A stretch of 64,000 nt of DNA from NCBI GenBank assembly GCA_009760885.1, contig CM019692.1:45941430-46005429 (forward strand), read 5' to 3'. Made by a program: the position numbers and the translations under genes. Below, in pieces: positions 42,801-54,800 of this stretch. Origin of the DNA: Achatina immaculata (taxonomy: Eukaryota; Mollusca; Gastropoda; Stylommatophora; Achatinidae). A model generated the notes under the pieces. The model saw only the letters and a program-made list of their open reading frames with translations, ran no database searches and was not told the origin of the DNA. Within the stretch, counting starts at the first letter, position 1, and every line of letters starts with the position of its first letter.

Positions 42801-45800
42801 CCATCATTTTTGTCGGCAAACAGCTCATTCAGAATAATATTCTTGAGATTTTTTTGCCGTAAGTTCAGCGTTTATTATCTGTTTATTCATACAAGGTGAA
42901 GTAACTGAACTCAGCACTCTGAATTGTTTTGTGTCAGTATGGATTTGTTTCATCCCTCAGGCTGTCTTCTTTTACTTGTCCAAGAATATTTGATTGACTT
43001 GAAATATTTATGGTTCTGTCTGTCTGACTGTCCGTCCGTCCGTCTATCTGTCCGTCCGTCCATCTGTCGTCTGTCTGTTCAAAAAAAGAAACGCAACAAA
43101 TACGATGTTGCAATTTAAATTGCATTTTGCAGAGCAGACAAGGGCAAATGACCCGAAATGTTCACTTAGACATCACCTTCACGTGCTGACATGAATTGTA
43201 CTCAGCAGATGATTCATGAGCACAGAAAAGCAACACTAGTCAAAACAGCATTTTTTACAATAACTCATGACAAGTTCACAAAAATCTAGTGAAACATACT
43301 GAACACAAAACTCACTGACCATGTTATTGAATGCCTATAAAATATTGACACACTTCGAATCAATTCATTTGAAAATTCAGTATGCAAGTATGGCTCATCC
43401 CACTACAGAACAATGCCTCATCATAATTGGACGCTTACAGACTGGACATTCACAAAGTTTAGTGGCCAGGCAATTTAATGTGGTTAGAAGCACCATTATT
43501 CGCCTTTGGAGATGATTTCAAGAAACTGGCTCAGTGGTGGACCGGCCGTGTAGTGGAAGACCCATAATCACAACTCCTGCCGAAGACCGCTTCATACAGC
43601 TGCGTCACCTCAAGAATCAATTTGCATCTGTGTCATCAACAGTCCAGTCAATGACAGCAGCTCGTCAAATTTCAGATCAAACAGTCAGGAACCAGCCATG
43701 ATGCTGGTCTTTGGGCTAGAAGACCCTACAGAGGTCCTGTTCTTATGGACTGGAATCGCCAGAACCGACTGCAGTGGGCGAACTAGCATCATCAGTGGAC
43801 CATTGCAAATGATTAGAGAAGGGTTTTGGTTTAGTGATGAATCATTCTTTCTGCTCCAGCGGCACGATAGATAGAGAAGAGTTTACTCCAGAGTCCATGA
43901 ATGCTACTCCCAGAACTGCGTGTATTGGTGTGAGGGATGATCAACTTCATGGGAAGAAGTGACCTAGTGCATATTGAAGGATGCCTGAATGCTCAACAAT
44001 ATGTCACTGAAATTCTTCGTCCTCAGGTCCTTCCACTTCTGTCTGCACCAGGGTCAATTTTTCAGCTGGATAATGCTTGACCTCAATTCACCACCCAGTT
44101 CCTCGCTGAAAACAATGTCCAGACCATTCCATGGCCGTCCATGTCATCAGACATGAACCCAATAGAACACTTTTGGGATGAATTCAACAGACAAGTCTTC
44201 CAGCGAGACGTGGCACCAACCAATCTCCGACAGTTGTCTCTTGTGCTGTGGGAAGAGTGGGCAGCCATCCCACAACAACAGATCCAACAGCTAATTGGAT
44301 CCATGTCAAGGAATGTCATTGTCTGATACAGGCCAGAGGAGGCCATACAACTTACTGAAATGGAGGCCTCAGTTGCAAAGAATAAAAGTCCAAACCAAAT
44401 TTAATGAACATCATTTCACTGTTAAAGTCTTCAAGTTTCTTCATGCCAAGATTGAAACATTAATTCCGTAAAATAAAATTGTGATACAGGTTTGAAATTT
44501 GGTGTCCATTACGACTACACTAGTGCTGCGTTTCTTTTTTTGAACAGTATATATATATGAGGGGTGATTGATAAGTTTGCAGCCTAAGATACAGTGGATT
44601 ATTTATGGAGAACTTTTTTGAACATAGTCCCCTTGCAAGTTTATGCACTTAGTCCAGCGATCCTGGAACAGACGGATCCCTTCTCTGTAAAAGTCAGCAT
44701 CTTGTGCCAGTAGAAAGTGGTCTACAGTATGAGTGATGTCATCATCTGAAGCAAATTTGTGACCACTGAGCTCCTTTTTTGAGTTTAGTAAACAGGTAAT
44801 AGTCTGAAGGGGGCAAATCTAGGGAACGCGAGGATGTTCAATAAGCTGGAAGCCGCATTCATGAATGGCAGCCAGTGCCATCGCCGACTTGTGAACTGGA
44901 GCATTGTCTTGATGAAAGATGGAGCATTGTCTTGCTGAAAGAATACTCCTCTCATCAGTTTCCCTCAACGCTTTTCCTTCAGTTTGACCTGCAGTTACTT
45001 CACAAGATAAGCGTAATAGGCCCTGGTGACCGTTCTGCCCTTTTGAAGATAGTCTACCAATAGCACACCTTCTGAATTCCAAAAGATGGCCATCACTTTG
45101 CTTGCAGACAGAACCACCCTTGCTTTCTTTGGAGGTGGGGATCCATGTTTCCGCTGCTTTGACTGTTCTGGTTTCTGGTTGAAAATGATGAACCCAAGTC
45201 TCATCCATAGTCACAAATTGCTGAATAAACTTTTCAGGATCTGCAGAAAAATGGCCAAGATTGTCTCTTGACATGTTGAGACGCTGTCGTTTGTGATCAG
45301 CACCAAGAAGTTTCAGGACCCAACAAGCAGAGACCTTTGTCATTTGAAGATCATTATGACTAATGGCATGAACACATTCCTGGGAGATCCAAAACTCAGT
45401 AGCAATGTACCACTTAGTTAGTCATCGATCCTCCATTATCATGTCATTGATTCTGCCGGTAGTTTCATCAGTGGTTACCATTCTTGGTCTTCCTGGACGG
45501 GGATCATCTTCCAGACTCTCCCTTCCATGTTTGAATTGAGCTGCCCATTTCTTCACTGTGCTGTAAGAAGGGGCACTCTTCCCTAGTCTCTACCATATCC
45601 TCATTCACGGATCCCCTTCGATGATAAGCCCTTGATGCAGAGGTAGCGAATGACTGCTCGATGAGAAATTTTATTCATTTTCTCAATTTCTGCCACCCCT
45701 TACCATTTCAGTAGCCTGTAAAAAAAAAAATTGGTTGCAGTTAATTTCTTGAAACTTGGTGTTTAATCTTACATTAACCTGATCTACAAATGCACCTAAT

Positions 45801-48800
45801 ATCAACTGTGTGTTTCAAGTATTTGTACCTGAGGCCGCAAAATTATCAATCAAGCCTCATATATATAAAAATGGATGTGGATGTGTGTATGTATGTTCCA
45901 GCATAACTCTGGAATGCCTGGAGCAGTTTCAACCAAATTTGGTATACCTATGACTTACACTCTAGAAAAAAATACTGTGAAGGTAAGACACCCCTTAGGG
46001 AGGGATGGGGGTGACATGTAAAAATAATCGAAAACGACAGATATTAGTGTCAAATCTATAGTTTTCAGGGTCACTGAGATGAATAGTGACACCTTTGATG
46101 CCGTTAAGTCCAAGTTCAACCCCCATCAGCATGGGGGGGGGGGGGGCCTCGGGTGGGGTAGGATGGGGGTGACATGCAAAAATAATGAAAAACGACCAGT
46201 ACTAGTGTCAAATCCATAGTTTTTGGGGTCACTGAGATGAATAGTGACAATTCCATTGCCATTTAAGTCCAAGTTCAGCCTCCATTGGCATAGGGGGCCT
46301 CGGGATGGGGTAGGATGGGGGTGACATGCAAAAATAATAAAAAACGACCAGTATTAGTGTCAGATCCATAGTTTTTGGGTCACTGAGATGAATAGTGACA
46401 ATTCTGTTGCTGTTTAAGTCCAAGTTCAGCCCCCATCGAAATTTTGGGGGGGGGGGGCTTGGGATGGGGGTGACATGTACAAATAATCGAAAATGAACAA
46501 TATTTGTGTCATATCCATAGTTTTGCTGGCTCGCTGAGATGAATAATGACACTCCCAATGCTGCTTAAGTCCATATTCATTCCCCATCAACATGGGGGGG
46601 CCTAGGGCTGGGGTGGGTTGGGGGTGACATATAAATAATCGAAAACGACCGATATTAGTGTCGAATTCATAGTTTTTGGGGGTCGCTGAGATGAATAGTG
46701 ACACTCCTAATGCCATTTAAGTCCAAGTTCAGCCTCCATTGGCATGGTGGGGCCTAAGGATGGGGGTGGCACATACAAATAATTGAAAACAACAGATATT
46801 AGTGTTGAATCCATAGTTTTCTGTGTCACTGAGATGAATAGTGACACTCCTGATGCTGTTTACGTCCAAATTCATCCCTCATCACCATGGGGGGTGAGAG
46901 GGGGTGAAAATTAGGGTGGGATCTCCAATTATTTTACTATGGAACCTCAACCCACCAAAATTTTTCAGCGGCACAAGGCTGTGTGTAAAGAGGATGCTGG
47001 GCAATGTAGTTGAAGTGCACTTTTTAACAGCACAGGGAAAGGGTGAAGCAGTTTTTATCCCATGGATACCCCTCATTCCAACGAATCTCCCTTTTAACTT
47101 TAAGAGATTTCAGTTTCCAGTGAGGCTTGCTTTCTCGATCTCGATCAACAAGTCAGAGGGGCAGTCTACACATTATAGAGTAAAATCTTTTACAAATTCA
47201 CTATAATATTAATTTAACTCAAAACTTGATTATATACATTTTTAGTTTTGCCTCCAGGAGCAACAATAAAAATCTTTTTGGGTGAAACCCCAACCTCCCC
47301 CCACATAAGATTCTCTGTGGGAGAAACATGGCCGTGTCTAATGCACTCACAGTATTAATAATTAATAAATTCCCGAGCAGTGCTGGGTACTCAGCTATAG
47401 ATATATATATATAAAATTGTATGCTTATCATTAGTGCCAATCTCTCTCACCTCACAAATACAGCAGTTCATCTCTGGTTTTCAGCATCCTAGAAAATGAA
47501 TTAAGTTGTCTCTTTAATTCATTTCTCTGGTTTTGTTTTTTGGTACTAATAGTCAGTTATTGCCATCATATTTCAACATTTAGAATAGATATGTACTTTT
47601 TTTCATTTTACAGAAAGGTAGTAAAATTTATCAAAAGTAAGCTGGCTAAAGAAAAGAAGAATCTGGCTAGTACACCTTGGGAAAAAGATTACTTGTTGCA
47701 GCCAGCACAGACCATATCTTTGTTCTATGAATATCTGGAAATGGGTATGTTTCAGTTTTGTTTGTTCTATGAATATCTGGAAATGGGTATGTTCCAGTTT
47801 TGTTTGTTCTATGAATATCTGGAAATGGGTATGCTTCAGTTTTGTTTGTTCTATGATTATCTGGAAATGGGTATGTTTCAGTTTTGTTTGTTCTATGAAT
47901 ATCTGGAAATGGGTATGTTTCAGTTTTGTTTGTTCTATGAATATCTGGAAATGGGTATGCTTCAGTTTTGTTTGTTCTATGAATATCTGGAAATGGGTAT
48001 GTTTCAGTTTTGTTTGTTCTATGAATATCTGGAAATGGGTATGTTTCAGTTTTGTTTGTTCTATGAATATCTGGAAATGGGTATGTTTCAGTTTTGTTTG
48101 TTCTATGAATATCTGGAAATGGGCTTGTGTCATTTTCATCCTGTTATTTAATATCTGGGTGCAGACAAAGATGCTGAGCTAGCATCAGGATTAGTAAGTC
48201 ATAGCTAACCAAGACCCTCCTTCACCTCTCCATCAATGCCCCCCCAGTAACAAGCCTAGCCTGGCTAATGGTGCAGGGATCTCCATAGTCCCCCATGGCA
48301 GTGGAGTCTGCTATAGATGTATTGCACACTCCCTGCTTTTTAGCTGCATTCTGGTAGTGAGAAAATAGCTGCCATAACCTGCTCCCATGCCAGAACACTG
48401 CTGTGACTCAACATCTTCACAGCGTTGGCAGAAAAAAACAAAAACAGATCCATCTTGCAGTTCCGAGAGATACAAGACAAGACAAGACAAGACAAGACAT
48501 ATCTGGGCATCAGTTCTGTGTATTTAATTTTTCATTTAACAGGAGAGATGAAAGAATTTTTTAAATTATGCAGCATAAAGACATCTTGCTTAAATCTTTC
48601 ACATAGCGCAGTCAGTATCATGGCTTTGCGGTTTTATTTGAGCAAGTTGTGATGACCTAGATGAGTAATGCTGTGGAAGCCAGGCATTAGATGCAGCAGC
48701 TTTTAAAATAAATATTAATCTAAATCATGTCGATATGTATATCAAGAGTTACAATAATATATTTGAAACCATAAGGCGCCAGCAGGTTAGTTAATAGCTA

Positions 48801-51800
48801 CCTGTCATAGCAGGAAAGTTTTACTAGTACCTGCCAGTTGTCTTGCCAGCTGTAGAAGTGGCTATCCAAACAAACTGGTTGGGGAAGACAGTCTTCCCAG
48901 ACAGAATAACTTCCTGCAAGGGGAGGCACACTTATCAGTAATTGACAGTGTATATCATGCAACAAAGGTTCTGACAGTGTATATCACGCAACAAAGGTTC
49001 TACTCCCAGATCTGTGGGCACCAAAGTAAATCATACTTGAGGAAAAGTTAAAGGGAAGAGAGTAGGGGAGATGAGAATGATGCTGATGGAGTACAGCATT
49101 AAGAGATGGTCAGGGATAGTGTAGTAGGGTACAGCAGGGCAGAACAAAGCAAAACAGGCTAGCGACTCTCTGCAGCCAATCTCTAGGGAGATTACACATG
49201 ATGAAGGCATCTTGAAAGTTGCCAACTAGAGTACTAACTAGTTCATTGAGAAGATTATCATAGCACATAAATCTACTTCATAATGAGAAAGACTATACCA
49301 GAATGTCATCACAATTTACATTGGTAGTCAACTGAACCATACCAGGACCCTATTATCCCCTTCCACAGTAGCTCTGGAAACAGAAAATTTGGTTACTTCA
49401 CTATGTTTCTACTGTCAGCTTGGGCACTGTAGGAATTCATCATCATCATGTGCCATACCGACTGGCTTTGGCTATTATGCTTCTCCAGAGTACGCGATCC
49501 TTCATGCAGGCCATCAGCTCAGTTGGTGATCTCCTCGCACACCATCCCGTCAGACTGTCCAATATCATTTCTCTTGGTCTTCCTCTTGATCTTCTTCCTT
49601 CTGTTTTTCCTGTTGTTATAATATTTTCAATGCCCCTTCTTCTCATTGCATGTCCTATGAAAGTACATTGTCTCTCTCTTATCTTTTTGACAAGGTTTTT
49701 TTTCTCTCCAGCTCTTCTCATACATTCTTCATTAGTTATTTTTGCTGTCCAGGGGATTCGCAACATTCTTCTAATAAACCACATTTCTGCTGCTTCCAAT
49801 GATTTTTGTGCAGACTTGCCTATTGTCCATGATTCACTTGCATATAACAAGATAGGTTCAATATAGCATTTTAGGACTCGTTTTCTAACATTCATTGTAA
49901 GGATGTGTTGGTTAATATGTTTCTCATTCTCTGAAATGCAGTCTTTGCTTGGCCTATTCTGTTCCTAATTTCTGTTGTGCATTTCCCATCTGAAGTTATT
50001 ACTGCTCCAAGGTATTTGAATTTCTGCACCTGCTTTAGAATAGTTCCGTTTAATTTAATACTGCATGCTGGTGGATTCTGTTTCTTAGATATAACCATAG
50101 TCTCTGTCTTTTTGATGTTCAAAGTAAGGCCTTTCTGTTCACTTTCTTTGGCGACTTTATCCAAGAGATTGTGCAGGTCTTGTTGGTTCTCAGCTATCAG
50201 AACTGTGTCATCAGCATACCGAAGGTTGTTAATATTGTATCCTCCAATTTTTATGCCTGGTTCTGTAATGATTGTTCTTAGAATATTCTTGCTGTACAGA
50301 GAAAAAAGGTCTGGAGATAGTACACATCCTTGTCGCACCCCTTGTTTTATAGGTTGATATTTTCCAATTCTATTTTCAACTCGAACTGCTGCTTCTTGCT
50401 GCCAGTATAGATGTTTTACAATCCTCAGGTCTTTGCCGTCTATATTGATGTCTTCAAGCATTTTAATAATTTCATTATGTTTCACCTTGTCAAATGCCTT
50501 GGTGTAATCAATGAAGCATAAGTAGAGATCTTTCTGTACTTCTAAAGCTCTTTCTGTTAGTGTTCGTAAAGCATAAATGGCATTGTGTGTTCCCTTTCCT
50601 TCAACAAATCCAAACTGTTCATCTGCTATTTCCATTTTTATCATTTTCCTTGTTCTTCTAATAATTATTCTCAGAAGTAGCTTCGTTATGTGACATGAGA
50701 GGCTGATAGTCCGGTGATCGTCGCATTCCTTTGCACCTGGTTTCTTTGGTAGTGGATTTAATCAGGTCACTGGGAATATAACCACTGTTGTAAATGTCAT
50801 TCAGTAACTTGGTTATTATTTTTATTCCTGTCTCCTCTAGTGCCTCTATTTCTTCTATTGTTATATTATCAGGCCCAGTCGCTTTTCCTTTCTTCATGTG
50901 TTTGATGGCATCTATGATTTCATCTTCAAGTATTGGTGGTCCTTCACAGTTTTCAGTATCTGGTGTTAATTCTGGTCTTTCTCCTCCATATAGCTCACCG
51001 ATATACTCTGTCCACCTGTCCACAATGTCTTCTTTTCCCATTAACATTTTACCTTCTTTCGATTTCAGGCATCCTGTTGGTATATTTTGTTTTCCTGCCT
51101 GTGAGTTCATTAATTCGTTTGTGCATGTTTTTGCTGTCTTTAATATGAGAGTCCTCTATCTGTCTGCACTGCTCATTTAACCACACTTCTTTTGCTTCTC
51201 TGCATTTGCGTCTTATTTCTTTATTTATCTTGTTATATTTTTTCTCGTTATTTTTACTCCTCCTCCTCTTGTCCATCAGTCCTAAGATGTCGTCTGTCAT
51301 CCATTTATTTTTAGGGGCTTCTTTTTTTGGTGGTATTATCTCCTTAACAGTTTGGTGGATAGAATCTCTTAACATTTCCCATTGTTCATCTATACTATTT
51401 ATCTTTGCTATTGCATTGTATCTATTTGTTATAATAACTTTGTATTGTTCTCTCAGTTCTTGGTCATTTTTAAGAAGTTCTGTATTCAGTTTGATGTTTC
51501 TCACTTTTCTGCCTGCTTTCTTTAGTTTTATTCTAACTTTTCCACAGAGTGGATCATGGTCACTATTGCAGTCAGCTCCTGGCATGGTTTTTGTTGTCAG
51601 TAATGCATTGCGGAATCGTTTGTTGATTAATATGTAGTCTGTCTGGTTAAAAGTCTTTTTGTCTGGACTGCACCACGTTGCCAGTCTTCGAGGATGTTGT
51701 TTAAACCAGTGTTTCCTACAACCATGCTGTGTATTCTTGCCCATTCAATTAATTTACTACCTCTATCATTCCTCTCCCCCAGTCCATAGTCACCAACGAT

Positions 51801-54800
51801 GTCTGAAGTTCTTCCTTTACCAACTTTGGCATTAAAATCTCCCATGACTATGATAACTTCATGTGACTTTGTGTGTTTTAGTGCTGTCTCTATGTCATTA
51901 TAAAATAGCTGTACATCTTCTTCAGAGCTTCCAGATGTTGGAGCGTACACTTGTATAATATTTATGTTTATTGGTTGTCCTTTCAGTTGGGCTAGCAGGA
52001 CTCAGTCCGAGATGTTCAGATATCCTACAGTTGTCCTTGCTGTTTGTTCATCAAATATAATTCCTACTCCTCGTTCATGTTTCTCACTTCCTGAATATAT
52101 TATTGTATATTTATCTGAGTTTATCTTCCCTGCACCTGTCCATCTAACTTCACTCATTCCTAATATGTTGATCTTCATCCTTTCCATTTCCATCTTTACA
52201 TTTTCTAATTTTCCAGCCTGGAATAAAGTTCTAACATTCCATGTTGCTATTTTGAACTTGTTAGTTTTGCCACCAGTAGCTTGATGACGATCTAGCCTCA
52301 CCTGTGGCTCGTGAGCTGCCCTACCGGACGAGGCTGTTCCAGAGGAACATCCATTAACGTCGTTCATGATGAATCACTTATTCTGTTTAAGCATAATTAT
52401 TCTTGGGAATTACAACAGTGGTTTCCCGTTGCCTTCTGTCGGTTTGTGTACGGACTCTCCGCTAGCCTTTGGACTTCCTGTTCTACCCGCAAGGCAGCGG
52501 GAGCGAGAGGTTTTAAGGCGCCTCTGACCCGCCTGGTATTCCCTTCACTGAGCACCTGAGGCACTTTATAGGAGTAGTAGAGCCACCTACTACCCCACCT
52601 CGCTTTCTGAGTCTACCGCCAGTTGGTCCGCGCCTGCTTATTTGGATAACTCCTTATTCACAGGGATCCTCCATATCTGGAGGACTTTCACCATCCGCCA
52701 CCTGTGACGCGCTGGGTTGGGGATGGTCGCCCCAGCTTTACCCAGCTATAGGAATTGTTGACATTTTATGGACTAAATTTGGCTTTCAGTTATTATCAAA
52801 GGATGCACTGTGCCATGCGTTAACAAATTTTTACTTCACTCTGAACATGTGGACAAATGTAAATTAAGATAGAGTAACTAGATGTTAGAAATTTTTTAAA
52901 TTTTCAGCTAGAAATTCTAGTCTCTGCAAATCTTTAGATAATTTTTATAAACACATATTATCTGCATTTTGTCAACAAATTGGCTGATTATTTTTTTTTC
53001 TGCCTTTCAGTGCTCCAGTTTGGTTTTCTCACAATATTTTGCTCTGCATTTCCTCTGGCTCCGCTGTTTGCACTTATTAACAACATTGTGGAGATCCGAG
53101 TTGATGCAAGCAAATTTACCAGACAGCTGAGGCGCCCTGTAGCAGAAAAGGCGGCCACCATAGGTGATGTTTTAAACTATACCATTTTGTTTTTATTTTA
53201 CCTTATGTCTTTTAGTCCTGCAATATAGTGACCTCATGCCTGTATGCTATATACAGCTATATCCACATTTTGATCAATGTTCATCATCATCATGTGCCGT
53301 GCCGACTGGCGTTGGCTATTATGCTTCTCCAGAGTACCCGATCCTTCATGCAGACCATCAGTTCAGTTGGTGATCTCCTCTCACACCATCCCGTCAGACT
53401 GTCCAGTATCATTTCTCTTGGTCTTCCTCTTGATCTTCTTCCTTCTATTTTTCCTGTTGTTATAATATTTTCAATGCCCCCTCTTCTCATTGCATGTCCT
53501 GTGAAAGTACATTGTCTCTCTCTTATCTTTTTGACAAGGTGTTTTGTCTCTCCAGCTCTTCTCATACATTCTTCATTAGTTATATATGATCAATGTTACA
53601 TATAATGATTTTCATGTTTTCCCATATACTTCTGTCAGCAGAAGTTTTCAGCATTGCCTAGGTACATTGGGTGCAAGATGAAACCTAGCACCATATGGTG
53701 ACAGTAGTAGAAGAATATATATACCTATACCTATCTTGCCTAAATACCTACCACCCAAACATCCACCTTAGCTGTGTTTATGTATATGTGTCCATGTCTG
53801 TTGATCGATCAGTCATATGTAGGTCTGCCATTCACTTTCATTGTGTTAAGTGGTGAACTATCTGACATTGCATCACATATCAACATATGGCATGATAATA
53901 GTGGGATGAAACCAACCAGTATTGGTTTCAGTCATTCATTCATTTGCATGTCCCTTGTGGAACTTTGCCTCCCTAACATCACTCCTGTAGGCTTGGTATC
54001 AGTGGCAGAAGGAAATAGCCTACTTAGAGCCCTACCTAGCAGTTTGATTGTAGTGTTTTATCTTACAATTTTCTTTGACTAAAATATTTTTATTATCTGG
54101 TTCAGACATTTTGCATAATTTCTTTTTCTAGTTTCATTTGTTTTCATTTAGCCCATGTTTCCTGGAAACAGAAAAAAGAAAAAAAAAAGAAAGAAAAAAG
54201 AACCATGCTGCTCTTTTGTTATTATCCATATTAGAAGAGCCTAAAATCTTTTTTTTTTCTTTTTCTTTTTTTGTCTGTATTCTTGTATCCATGAGTTATC
54301 TTTTGTCTGGTAATGAAAATATTGGTAATTGTGATTTTAGGAACACTCTTTAGAGTACATGATGACTTTAGGTACATTCTTCAGTGTTTTTTTAGTAATG
54401 ATGGCTTTTACCATATGGTTTTGTGCATTTTTTGTTCATAATGATGGCTTTCATCTTGATATACATAAAACTATAACAGAGAATAAAAATCTGTTTTGCA
54501 GGTATCTGGTACAGTGTGTTATATGGTATTTCTAGAATTGCAATCATAACAAACGTAAGTGTTATCTATTTAGTGTGGTTATGACAAGCATTGGTATTTT
54601 TATTATGGATATGATATTACTGTGAATAATGATGAAAAGAATCAGAAATAGTATAACCGCTGAAATACAAGAAGAGCAGTGTGGCATTGTAGCAGGAAAG
54701 GGCACAACATATGCTGTCTTCATGTTAAGAACATTGGCAGAAAGGGCAAAAAAAATTAAAACAGACTTGTATCTATGCTTCACTGACTACTGTAAGGCAC

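Larger units (their letters stand above)
45862..47398 (+). mobile_element. Helitron, with a remnant of its Pif1-type helicase
   Basis: It opens ATATAAAAATGGATGTGGAT then GGAATGCCTGGAGC and CAACCAAATTTGGTATAC, a start seen in many Helitrons. It carries the end of a helicase frame (46904-47206). Its 3' end CCCGAGCAGTGCTGGGTACT CAGCTA has the short hairpin followed by a CTRR-like end. A 150-bp array fills the middle. Confidence 0.75.
49438..52748 (-). mobile_element. Full-length RTE-type non-LTR retrotransposon (3311 bp)
   Basis: Both ends are exact: a perfect 8-bp target duplication TAGGAATT at 49430-49437 and 52749-52756. On the - strand the element starts with a GC-rich 5' region (52748 to about 52370), encodes endonuclease and RT in one ORF, and ends with (ATG)4. 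The 3.3-kb size, single ORF and short tandem-repeat tail suit the RTE group. It lies antisense to the anoctamin gene in intron 14. I count only three or four lesions, so it is young. Confidence 0.9.

Noticed and set aside
47603..48139. 178-aa - strand open frame of [14 protein letters not shown] repeats
   Set aside because: It is the complement of the 42-bp array and exon 14.
49420..51637. Several + strand open frames rich in Phe, Leu and Ser
   Set aside because: They are antisense shadows of the RTE ORF, which has clear EN and RT motifs on the - strand.
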